This document shows positions 56,770 through 64,000 of a DNA stretch of 64,000 nucleotides, in pieces. Numbering within the stretch: the first letter of the stretch is position 1; the number at the start of each line of letters is the position of its first letter. Source of the stretch: Pandoraea captiosa (GTDB taxonomy: Bacteria > Pseudomonadota > Gammaproteobacteria > Burkholderiales > Burkholderiaceae); the NCBI RefSeq assembly GCF_902459775.1, contig NZ_CABPSQ010000002.1:372001-436000 (forward strand), in the 5' to 3' direction. The translations under genes were made by a program, and so were the position numbers. The notes under the pieces are model-generated. The model saw only the letters and a program-made list of their open reading frames with translations. It made no database searches and was not told where the DNA came from.

Positions 56770-57762
56770 TTGGGTGGACCACCACGCGCGACGCATGTTC
56801 GCCGGGGCGTTGCATGGACCGGCTGGCTGCTGGGTTGCCTGCTGATGACGCTTGCTATCACGCTGGACGCGGCGTCGACTGCCGTTCCGCGCGCGGTGGC
56901 GCCGCGAGCCTTTCCGCTGGTGGTGCCGGAGCCCGGCGAGCCGCCGCCGGGCGCCAATCTCCCGTTCTATGAAGCCCGCAAGGGCGACATGACCATCTAC
57001 GTGATGGGCACGCTGCATGTCGGCAAGCCTGACGATTATCCGTTCCGCAAAGTCGTGGTCGATGCGCTGCGCGTATCGAACGTGGTGGCGTTCGAGCTCT
57101 CGCCCGACGATCTCACCATGTCGCAGGACGACGTGCAGAAGTACGGCATGTGTCCTCGAGCCTGTTTGCCGAGACTGATTCCGGCGCCGATGTGGCGCAC
57201 GTTGCGCGATCGTCTCAAGGGCAATCCGGCGATGCTCGCCGAGATTCGCCATATGCGGCCCTGGCTGGCGGCGCTGCTTGTCGAGACGCTGGATTCGATG
57301 GGCGCGGACCTGCAAACGGAGTACGGCACGGAAAACCAGCTGGAGAACATCTATCGCGGTCGCATCGTCGGTCTCGAATCGCTGGCCGAGCAGATGGAGG
57401 CATTCACCGGACTGACGGGCCCGCAGCAAAACGAGTTGCTCGCGCAGGAGTTGGTGCTTACACCGAAAATGGCAACGGCGCAGGTCGAAGAGTTGCACCG
57501 GTTGTGGCGGGCGGGCGATGCGGAACTGGTCTTCGACTGGTCGCAGGCCAAGGCGGCGCAGGTACGACGCAATGTCGCGCTGGCGGACGCCATCGACGAG
57601 CGCATTCTTTATTCGCGCAACCGCCGCTTTCTGGCGCGCATGCTGTTCCTCGCGGACCCGGGCAAGCCGGTCTTCGTCGCGGTCGGTACCTTGCATCTCG
57701 GCGGCCCGCGCGGCGTGCTGCAACTGTTGCGAGAACATGGGTTTTCCGTCTCGCAGCGGTAA
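56770..57762 (+). CDS. TraB/GumN-family protein
   Basis: A 330-residue protein with one N-terminal hydrophobic signal or anchor (WLLGCLLMTLAITLDAASTA). Its TraB/GumN domain has TIYVMGTLHVGKPDDYPFRK, ENIYRGRIVGLESLAEQMEA and FVAVGTLHLGGPRGVLQLLR. The paired GTLH motifs resemble metalloprotease active sites, and a hydrolase role is suspected in the family. The start is a TTG 5 bases after dppF, so it is probably the last gene of that operon; a later start is possible. Confidence 0.8.
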   Translation: MGGPPRATHVRRGVAWTGWLLGCLLMTLAITLDAASTAVPRAVAPRAFPLVVPEPGEPPPGANLPFYEARKGDMTIYVMGTLHVGKPDDYPFRKVVVDALRVSNVVAFELSPDDLTMSQDDVQKYGMCPRACLPRLIPAPMWRTLRDRLKGNPAMLAEIRHMRPWLAALLVETLDSMGADLQTEYGTENQLENIYRGRIVGLESLAEQMEAFTGLTGPQQNELLAQELVLTPKMATAQVEELHRLWRAGDAELVFDWSQAKAAQVRRNVALADAIDERILYSRNRRFLARMLFLADPGKPVFVAVGTLHLGGPRGVLQLLREHGFSVSQR

Positions 57763-57978
57763 CGGCAGAGATTACGACGGCGGTAATGACGGCGATAACG
57801 ACAGCGGAATCGAGACGGTCAGACGTCTGTCGTTCGAACGGGCGAAATCCTAATTTGGCGATTCTCCCGAGCATCGTCCGAGTTATCGTCCGCCCCTGTT
57901 GACTGGCCTTATTCCTGACAGCTAATTTGGCAACACTCGTGTGAGTGGCCCCCCGCCAATACCCAGCCAGGAATCACA

Positions 57979-58227
57979 ATGCAGATTGTCGACCCACAGA
58001 TCTCGGAAATGCCTATACGCCGTCAACCGGTACCAGAGGCGCTTTCAACGCAAGTTCACCTTATTCATGTCGACGCCGCCGTCGCCGCCGATACCGGTGC
58101 CGACCCGGATGTTGACGATGCGCGCATCGTCCGCGCAAAAGTGATGCGTGGATTGGCAGATGTCGCCGCCGGACGTGTGCTTACTGCAGACGCCGCCGAA
58201 GCGGAGTGCGACGCCTTGTTCCGATGA
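57979..58227 (+). CDS. Putative antitoxin of a type II toxin-antitoxin pair
   Basis: An 82-residue acidic protein. Its C-terminal half ARIVRAKVMRGLADVAAGRV with ADAAEAECDALFR resembles ParD/RelB-group antitoxins that bind the toxin with a helical tail. The N-terminal 40 residues are not recognised. The toxin gene starts 15 bases after its stop. The assignment depends mostly on that pairing. Confidence 0.65.
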   Translation: MQIVDPQISEMPIRRQPVPEALSTQVHLIHVDAAVAADTGADPDVDDARIVRAKVMRGLADVAAGRVLTADAAEAECDALFR

Positions 58228-58242
58228 GGCGAGGCATTTGTC

Positions 58243-58533
58243 ATGCACTTTCGACGGATCCCGTGGACCGTCGAAGCGACAGGCGAACGAAAACGGATAT
58301 TGAGAGATATTGCGGAAAAGGATATCGGGGCTGCGAAACGCATGAACCAGTTGTTCAAGACGTCTGTCGACCGGTTGCAAACGTTCCCGGGATTCGGTCG
58401 CGAAGGCGACATCCCGGGAACGCGACACCTCACGGTCCACAAAAACTACCAGGTCATCTACATGGTTGATGAGGCGTATATCACCGTGCTGGCCGTGCAC
58501 CACGTGCGTCGGCGAACATTCCTGATGGCATGA
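58243..58533 (+). CDS. ParE/RelE-superfamily toxin
   Basis: A 96-residue basic protein with the compact RelE/ParE fold pattern: RILRDIAEKDIGAAKRMNQL (first helix pair), TFPGFGREGDIPGTRHLTVH (Arg before the strand), KNYQVIYMVDEAYITVLAVH and HVRRRTFLMA at the C-terminus. Whether it acts on gyrase or on translating ribosomes cannot be told. It is convergent with ureG, leaving 27 bases between stops. Confidence 0.82.
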   Translation: MHFRRIPWTVEATGERKRILRDIAEKDIGAAKRMNQLFKTSVDRLQTFPGFGREGDIPGTRHLTVHKNYQVIYMVDEAYITVLAVHHVRRRTFLMA

Positions 58534-58560
58534 CGTAATCCCGGCGGCCCTGGCATCACC

Positions 58561-59199
58561 TCACGCCAACATCCCCCGTGCTTCAATGAAGCGAATGATC
58601 TCCTGAAGGCCTTTGCCTTCTTTCATGTTCCCCATCACGAACGGGCGCATGCCACGCATCTTCTGTGTGTCGGAGCGCATGATGTCGAGCGACGCGCCAA
58701 CGTACGGGGCGAGATCCGTCTTGTTGATCACCAGCAGGTCCGACTTGGTGATGCCCGGGCCACCCTTGCGCGGAATCTTTTCGCCGCCGGCCACGTCGAT
58801 CACGTAAATCGTCAGGTCCGACAACTCCGGACTGAAGGTCGCCGCCAGGTTGTCGCCGCCGGACTCGATGAAAACGACGTCCGCATCGGGAAAGCGATCC
58901 AGCATGCGCTCCACGGCTTCGAGGTTGATCGAAGCGTCCTCGCGAATCGCGGTGTGCGGGCAACCCCCGGTCTCCACGCCCAGGATGCGCTCGGGCTCCA
59001 GCGCACCGGCCACGGTCAGCAGACGCTGATCTTCCTTCGTGTAAATGTCGTTGGTGATGACCACGAGGTCGTAGCGCTCACGCATGGCCTTGCACAGCAT
59101 TTCGGTCAACGTGGTCTTGCCGGAGCCGACCGGGCCTCCGATGCCGACACGCAGCGGCGGATTCTTCTTGGTACGACGGGCGTTGGCAGATGTCGTCAT
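58561..59199 (-). CDS. ureG: Urease accessory GTPase UreG
   Basis: A 212-residue SIMIBI GTPase that powers nickel delivery to urease. P-loop [15 protein letters not shown], metal motif Cys-Pro-His in [35 protein letters not shown], and [13 protein letters not shown] for guanine recognition. It is the last gene of the operon, 57 bases after ureF. Confidence 0.96.
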   Translation of the reverse strand: MTTSANARRTKKNPPLRVGIGGPVGSGKTTLTEMLCKAMRERYDLVVITNDIYTKEDQRLLTVAGALEPERILGVETGGCPHTAIREDASINLEAVERMLDRFPDADVVFIESGGDNLAATFSPELSDLTIYVIDVAGGEKIPRKGGPGITKSDLLVINKTDLAPYVGASLDIMRSDTQKMRGMRPFVMGNMKEGKGLQEIIRFIEARGMLA

Positions 59200-59256
59200 G
59201 GCGAATGTCGTGGTGGCGGTGAAATATCGATGAAAAAGGACGCAGTGCGCCGCGTC

Positions 59257-59982
59257 CTAGGAACGGAATAGCCGTGAATATTGTGTCTCGTGGCGCGACG
59301 CCAGAATGGCAAGCGCCGGGGAAAACGTATTGATCCGGTCGTCCGGCAACGACGCCGCCCGATGCGCCGCGTCGACCACGCGAGGCCGCAGCGCCACGAT
59401 CACGCGCTGCGCCGCGAGCTGCCCAAGCGGCACCGCCTTGAGTGCGCCGGCCACCTGATTCTCCAGCCAACTGAACGCGTAGGCGACGAGCGTATCGGCC
59501 AGCGGCGCGCCATGCGCGAGCGCAGCGAACGCAAACGCCGTGGGCAGCGCAATCGGCTTGATCGACGCCAGATGCACCCGCTGCTCGGCGTCCCCCCATT
59601 CAAGCGACACGGCGAGTTGCGTGAGAGACCAGCCCATCTGCTCGGTCTCGGCGCGCAATTCGGACGCCTCGCGCGTGGCGAGCAGCCAGTCATTCACGTG
59701 CCTGAGCGCCACGAGGTCTCGCGCCTGCCAATGTCGCCACTGTCGCGCGAGCAACGCCATCTCCCCCGTCGTAAACACGCCATCGAGTTGACTGGCGATC
59801 CATTGCTCGGCGCTGGGCGCGTCGTGGATGATGCCGTGTTCGACCGCGGCTTCGAGCCCTTGCGAATAGCTGAAGGCGCCAATGGGCAGCGCTGGCGAAG
59901 CCAGATGCAGCAGCGCCGCGAGCGACTGCAACGACGCCGCGGCGACCGGCTCAGTGAGCGGGCTGGCCAGACTTGCCGTCAT
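59257..59982 (-). CDS. ureF: Urease accessory protein UreF
   Basis: A 241-residue all-helical protein that links UreD-urease with UreG. Family segments: [40 protein letters not shown] and [15 protein letters not shown]. Its start lies inside the end of ureE, giving a 32-base overlap. Confidence 0.93.
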   Translation of the reverse strand: MTASLASPLTEPVAAASLQSLAALLHLASPALPIGAFSYSQGLEAAVEHGIIHDAPSAEQWIASQLDGVFTTGEMALLARQWRHWQARDLVALRHVNDWLLATREASELRAETEQMGWSLTQLAVSLEWGDAEQRVHLASIKPIALPTAFAFAALAHGAPLADTLVAYAFSWLENQVAGALKAVPLGQLAAQRVIVALRPRVVDAAHRAASLPDDRINTFSPALAILASRHETQYSRLFRS

Positions 59983-60814
59983 CGCTCGGACTCATCGTCG
60001 GGGAGGTGGCGTTCGCGTCGGCCACATGATCGTGCCCACAGTCGGCGCCATGCACGTGGCCACCGTCATGGTCGTGCGAGTGCCCATGACCATGCGCACA
60101 TGCCGGGCCGTGCACATGACCCGAGTCGTGACCGTGCGAATGAGAGTGCGAATGCGAGTGCGAGTGTCCGTGATCGTGCCCGCATCCGGGGCCGTGAACG
60201 TGTCCGTGATCATGGCCGTGGTCATGGTCATGGTCATGAGAATGTCCGTGGTGCTCGTGGAACACTTGCTGCGCGAGGGCGAAGTCTTCGGCGAACGTCG
60301 CATCGTGACCATGCTTGTGACCACCGCCATAGGCGCCGGCTTCCGGCTCGAACGGCATCAACGCCTCGGCCACATCGACGTCCAGACGCAGCAACATGTC
60401 GCGCAGCACCGGGTCGTACTCAAGCTTCAGATAACCGTCACCGACTTCGACGGGCGTATGACGGTTGCCGAGGTGATACGCCGCGCGGGTGAGCGCGAGC
60501 GCCGTGGTCGCGGTGACGAGCAGCACCGTCTCCGGCGCAGCCTCCACCCGAATGAAACCGCCGTCGTCGGCAACGAGCATATCGCCGCCGCGCAGCACGG
60601 TGCCGCGCGGCAGAAACAGCGCAACTTCCTCCCCGGTGTCCAGCGTGGCCCGCAGGCGGCTCTTGCTACGTGCATCGAACGGCAGGACGAGCGCAGGGGC
60701 GCGTCGCGCGAGCGATGCGGCGATGCGTCCGGCTTCGAAGCGTTTTTCGACGCGACGCAGTGCCGACGACGATGAGGGATCGGCCGCGGCGGGCGATTCG
60801 GAATCTTGCGACAT
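59951..60814 (-). CDS. ureE: Urease accessory nickel chaperone UreE with very long His-rich tail
   Basis: A 287-residue nickel-binding dimer. The peptide-binding domain is followed by the metal domain with [20 protein letters not shown]. The tail, about residues 165-264, is dominated by His, Asp and Gly and includes three copies of a GHVHG-x2-C-x-H motif (from residues 204, 232 and 252). E. coli-type UreE has about 155 residues, so the tail nearly doubles the protein. It should store nickel, and may also hold zinc or copper. Confidence 0.92.
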   Translation of the reverse strand: MSQDSESPAAADPSSSSALRRVEKRFEAGRIAASLARRAPALVLPFDARSKSRLRATLDTGEEVALFLPRGTVLRGGDMLVADDGGFIRVEAAPETVLLVTATTALALTRAAYHLGNRHTPVEVGDGYLKLEYDPVLRDMLLRLDVDVAEALMPFEPEAGAYGGGHKHGHDATFAEDFALAQQVFHEHHGHSHDHDHDHGHDHGHVHGPGCGHDHGHSHSHSHSHSHGHDSGHVHGPACAHGHGHSHDHDGGHVHGADCGHDHVADANATSPTMSPSDDGKSGQPAH

Positions 60815-60817
60815 AGG

Positions 60818-62518
60818 TCAGAAAAGGAAATAGCGTTGCGCCATCGGCAACACGGTCGCCGGCTCGCAGGTCAGCAGTTGACCGTCGGCGATGACCTGAT
60901 AGGTCTCGGGGTCCACGCTGATCTGCGGCAGCCAGTCGTTGTTGATCATGTTGGCTTTGGTCACCTGCCGGATATTGCGCACCGGCACGATGCGCTTGGA
61001 CAGACCGAAACGGCCCGCCACGTCGCCATCGTACGCCGCTTGCGACACGAAGGTCAGCGAGGTGCGTGCGAGCGCGCCGGCCCGCGCGCCGAACATCTCG
61101 CGGTAGTGCACCGGTTGCGGCGTGGGGATCGACGCATTGGGGTCTCCCATCAGCGCCGACGTAATCATGCCGCCCTTGAGAATCAGCGACGGTTTCACAC
61201 CGAAGAAGGCCGGTTCCCACAGCACCAGATCCGCCCACTTACCCACCTCGACCGACCCGATTTCATGGGCCATGCCGTGAGTGATCGCCGGGTTGATGGT
61301 GTATTTCGCAACGTAACGCTTGACGCGGAAGTTGTCCGATTGCGACGAATCGGTGCCGAGCGCGCCGCGTTGCACCTTCATCTTGTGCGCCGTCTGCCAG
61401 GTGCGCATGACGACTTCCCCAACGCGTCCCATCGCCTGCGAGTCCGACGAGATCATCGACAGCGCGCCGAGGTCATGCAGGATGTCTTCGGCGGCAATCG
61501 TCTCGCGACGAATGCGCGATTCGGCGAAAGCGATGTCTTCCGCAATCGCAGGGTCGAGGTGATGGCAGACCATCAGCATGTCGAGGTGTTCGTCGAGCGT
61601 GTTGATGGTGTAGGGGCGCGTAGGATTCGTGGACGACGGCAACACGTTCGCCTCACCGCACACCTTGAGGATGTCCGGTGCGTGGCCGCCACCGGCGCCC
61701 TCGGTGTGATACGTGTGAATCGTGCGGCCCTTGATCGCGGCAACCGTTGCCTCGACGAAGCCGCCTTCATTGAGCGTGTCCGTGTGAATCGCGACCTGCG
61801 TATCGGTGAGGTCGGCCACGGACAGGCAGGCATCGATGGCCGCGGGTGTCGAGCCCCAGTCTTCGTGCAGCTTCAGCCCGATGGCACCGGCTTCGATCTG
61901 CTCCATGAGCGGTGCGGGCTGACTCACGTTGCCCTTGCCTAGGAAGCCGAGGTTGATCGGCCAGCCGTCGGCCGCCTGAAGCATGCGCTCCATATGCCAC
62001 GGCCCGGGCGTGCAGGTCGTGGCATTGGTGCCCGTTGCCGGACCCGTGCCGCCGCCGAGCAACGTCGTCACGCCGGACGACAGCGCCTCTTCGATTTGCT
62101 GCGGACAGATGAAATGGATGTGCGAATCGATACCGCCGGCGGTCACGATCATGCCTTCGCCCGCAATGACCTCCGTCGCACCGCCCAGCGGAATCGTCAC
62201 GCCGGGCTGGATGTCCGGATTCCCGGCCTTGCCGATGGCCCAGATGCGCCCGTCCTTCAGGCCGATATCCGCCTTGACGATGCCCCAGTGATCGATGATG
62301 ACGGCGTTCGTGATGACGGTGTCGACCACGTCGGCCCGCGTGCGTTGGGACTGTCCCATGCCGTCGCGAATCACCTTGCCGCCGCCGAACTTCACCTCCT
62401 CGCCGTAGATCGTGTAATCGCGCTCGATCTCGATGATGAGTTCCGTGTCGGCCAGACGCAGCCGGTCGCCCGTCGTCGGGCCGAACATTTCCGCATAGGC
62501 GCGGCGAGAGATCTTCAT
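60818..62518 (-). CDS. ureC: Urease alpha subunit (catalytic)
   Basis: A 566-residue amidohydrolase with a dinuclear nickel centre. Nickel ligands His in [14 protein letters not shown], the carbamylated Lys in [14 protein letters not shown], His in [12 protein letters not shown] and [14 protein letters not shown], flap Cys/His in [16 protein letters not shown]. Full length. It overlaps ureB by 4 bases and is 3 bases from ureE. Confidence 0.97.
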   Translation of the reverse strand: MKISRRAYAEMFGPTTGDRLRLADTELIIEIERDYTIYGEEVKFGGGKVIRDGMGQSQRTRADVVDTVITNAVIIDHWGIVKADIGLKDGRIWAIGKAGNPDIQPGVTIPLGGATEVIAGEGMIVTAGGIDSHIHFICPQQIEEALSSGVTTLLGGGTGPATGTNATTCTPGPWHMERMLQAADGWPINLGFLGKGNVSQPAPLMEQIEAGAIGLKLHEDWGSTPAAIDACLSVADLTDTQVAIHTDTLNEGGFVEATVAAIKGRTIHTYHTEGAGGGHAPDILKVCGEANVLPSSTNPTRPYTINTLDEHLDMLMVCHHLDPAIAEDIAFAESRIRRETIAAEDILHDLGALSMISSDSQAMGRVGEVVMRTWQTAHKMKVQRGALGTDSSQSDNFRVKRYVAKYTINPAITHGMAHEIGSVEVGKWADLVLWEPAFFGVKPSLILKGGMITSALMGDPNASIPTPQPVHYREMFGARAGALARTSLTFVSQAAYDGDVAGRFGLSKRIVPVRNIRQVTKANMINNDWLPQISVDPETYQVIADGQLLTCEPATVLPMAQRYFLF

Positions 62519-62820
62519 AGCGCCCCCATGACGCGACCTGCGAAACCATAAACACGGCGATCGCCCGCAAGCGCGACCAGCTCCACCGTGCGCTGCTGCC
62601 CCGGCTCGAAGCGTACGGCGGTCCCCGCCGCAATGTTCAGACGGTAACCGCGCGCGGCTTCCCGGTCGAATTGCAGGGCATCGTTGACTTCATAGAAGTG
62701 GAAATGCGAGCCGATCTGAATCGGACGGTCGCCGGTATTCGCAACCGTCACGCTGAGCGTCGCGCGCCCTTCGTTGAGCGTGATCTCGCCATCGGCGGGC
62801 AGCAGTTCTCCGGGAATCAT
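62515..62820 (-). CDS. ureB: Urease beta subunit
   Basis: A 101-residue structural subunit: [20 protein letters not shown] at the start and [20 protein letters not shown] in the middle, both typical. The start at 62820 matches the family N-terminus. Confidence 0.95.
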   Translation of the reverse strand: MIPGELLPADGEITLNEGRATLSVTVANTGDRPIQIGSHFHFYEVNDALQFDREAARGYRLNIAAGTAVRFEPGQQRTVELVALAGDRRVYGFAGRVMGAL

Positions 62821-62863
62821 GCGTGTCTCCGGGATAGGGGCGGTCGGGAAGAGGGTGTCGACA

Positions 62864-63529
62864 TCAGCTTGCTGCGGCAAGCAACGTCGCGCCGTAGGCC
62901 AGCACACCGGCGCCAAGCACGCGCGGCACCCAGATCGTGCGGTGACGCAGGGCCACCCCCGCGCCGAGGCCAATACAGTGCAGCATGCCGGTCGCCACCA
63001 GGAAGCCGGCCATGTAGTGCATGGCGCTTGCCTCGTCGGGCAACTCGGCACCGTGCGCAAAGCCGTGGAAGACGGCGAATGCGCCCACTATCGTCGCACC
63101 CGCCCAGCTCGGCAGTTGCGTGCGCGTGGCCAGCATCAGGCCGAGCACGAGCAGCGAGACGGCAATCATCGGCTCCACGCCCGGCAGCGCGAACCAGTGC
63201 GCCATGCCGAGCAGGCCGCCGGCGGCGAGCATGGCCACGAATGCGAGCGGCGCGGCCCACACGCGTTTGGATGTGAGCGAACTCCACAGTCCCACGACGA
63301 CCATTGCGCACAGATGGTCGGCGCCCGTGAGCGGATGCAGGAAACCTGCGGCAAAGCTGCTGGCGGCGTCGTGCCCGGGATGGCCGGGGTGCGCGAGCGC
63401 AACGCCCGAGCTCGCGAGTAGTGCGAGGCCGGTGGCCACGCTCGCCATGCGTGCCGTGCGACGGCGCGTGAGGGAGGAAGGGACGGGCGTCATTTCACTG
63501 GTGTCGTGAAGGGTGTCGTTGCGGGGCAT
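62864..63529 (-). CDS. hupE: HupE/UreJ-family nickel permease-like membrane protein
   Basis: A 221-residue membrane protein with about six hydrophobic segments. The nickel motif [18 protein letters not shown] is at the start of the core, and [14 protein letters not shown] is the second family motif. A signal-like N-terminus ends [11 protein letters not shown], which exposes His residues outside. It is placed between ureA and ureB, so it is coexpressed with urease and likely brings in nickel. The start at 63529 follows GAGG; Met13 is an alternative. Confidence 0.9.
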   Translation of the reverse strand: MPRNDTLHDTSEMTPVPSSLTRRRTARMASVATGLALLASSGVALAHPGHPGHDAASSFAAGFLHPLTGADHLCAMVVVGLWSSLTSKRVWAAPLAFVAMLAAGGLLGMAHWFALPGVEPMIAVSLLVLGLMLATRTQLPSWAGATIVGAFAVFHGFAHGAELPDEASAMHYMAGFLVATGMLHCIGLGAGVALRHRTIWVPRVLGAGVLAYGATLLAAAS

Positions 63530-63629
63530 ATCGGGGCGTCCTCAATCGGTGGCTAAGGTCTGGATTCGTCGGGTCATGCGTGGCGTCGCGCCGGCCATGC
63601 GGCTCGCAACGCCTGCACAGGCGTTACGT

Positions 63630-63932
63630 TCAGGGAATCGGGTGATGCACGGTAACGAGCTTGGTCCCGTCCGGGAAGGTCGCTTCCACCTGAATGTCCG
63701 GGATCATTTCCGGCACGCCTTCCATGACGTCGTCACGGGTGAGGAGCGTCGTGCCGTAGTGCATGAGGTCGGCGACGGTGCGTCCGTCGCGCGCCGCTTC
63801 CATGAGGGCCGCGCTGATGAACGCCACCGCCTCCGGGTAGTTCAGTTTCAGTCCGCGTGCACGGCGCCGTTCGGCGAGCAGGGCGGCAGTGAAGATGAGC
63901 AACTTGTCTTTTTCGCGCGGAGTGAGCTTCAT
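63630..63932 (-). CDS. ureA: Urease gamma subunit
   Basis: A 100-residue structural subunit: [20 protein letters not shown] at the N-terminus, [20 protein letters not shown] and [20 protein letters not shown] at the end, all canonical. Confidence 0.96.
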   Translation of the reverse strand: MKLTPREKDKLLIFTAALLAERRRARGLKLNYPEAVAFISAALMEAARDGRTVADLMHYGTTLLTRDDVMEGVPEMIPDIQVEATFPDGTKLVTVHHPIP

Positions 63933-63948
63933 CGTGACGGGTGAATTT

Positions 63949-64000
63949 CAATGCCAAAGGTTCATGGGGTGACGCTGCTGCCGCACATCATAAGCACGAC
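63949..64000 (-). CDS. ureD: Probable 3' end of ureD (cut by window edge)
   Basis: Seventeen codons ending in HPMNLWH and a stop, 16 bases before ureA. UreD proteins commonly end in a short Pro-x-x-Trp-x segment and ureD commonly precedes ureA. Too little is visible to be sure; another frame here ends in a stop nearer ureA. Confidence 0.4.

Overview
This window is chromosomal DNA of a high-G+C betaproteobacterium of the family Burkholderiaceae. Gene content and order (COG0523 GTPase-dksA-hslVU-regAB, argB, slmA, metXW, SAH riboswitch-ahcY-holin-tlyA-metF, urease) look most like Pandoraea or a close relative. The genus is inferred from protein likeness and gene order, because no rRNA is present. 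No tRNA, rRNA, insertion sequence or CRISPR array was seen.

Region 1 (1-6.6 kb) is a zinc-homeostasis block. It holds a Fur/Zur-type regulator, a His-rich COG0523 GTPase, a DksA lacking the zinc-finger cysteines, and a small His-rich secreted protein with a ZnuD-like TonB receptor. Two matching palindromes (TGCAAC-3-GTTGCA) sit in front of the regulator and of the receptor unit and are probably Zur operators. Region 2 (6.6-13.4 kb) is housekeeping: hslVU behind a sigma-32-like promoter, a RegBA redox two-component pair divergent from a PCuAC copper chaperone, a Cys-rich CWC protein, and argB.

Region 3 (13.5-37 kb) is an aromatic-acid catabolic island lying between argB and the HAD-slmA pair. 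Its first part is a LysR regulator divergent from benzoylformate decarboxylase, an aldehyde dehydrogenase and an MHS-family permease. Its second part is a GntR-vanA-vanB unit divergent from a two-subunit extradiol dioxygenase (LigBA type). After that come a LysR-type regulator with two tandem DNA-binding domains, a complete Liv-type ABC importer, galB-galC-galD, an alpha/beta hydrolase, an NTF2-like protein and a porin. No ligC or ligI homologue is present. The set therefore fits a gallate or O-methylgallate (syringyl lignin) route better than the classical protocatechuate 4,5-cleavage route. The hydrolase and the NTF2-like protein are the unexplained parts. A DHA2 drug exporter closes the island.

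Region 4 (37-57.8 kb) holds a HAD nucleotidase and slmA; metX-metW; ampG; an orphan glycosyltransferase-like gene; xthA; a CidR-like regulator divergent from cidAB; an SAH riboswitch controlling ahcY; a holin-like membrane protein, tlyA and metF; and a dipeptide ABC operon (dppABCDF) followed by a TraB/GumN-family gene.

Region 5 (57.9-64 kb) has a small ParDE/RelBE-like toxin-antitoxin pair facing a minus-strand urease operon. That operon reads ureD (end only)-ureA-hupE/ureJ-ureB-ureC-ureE-ureF-ureG, and UreE carries a very long His-rich tail.
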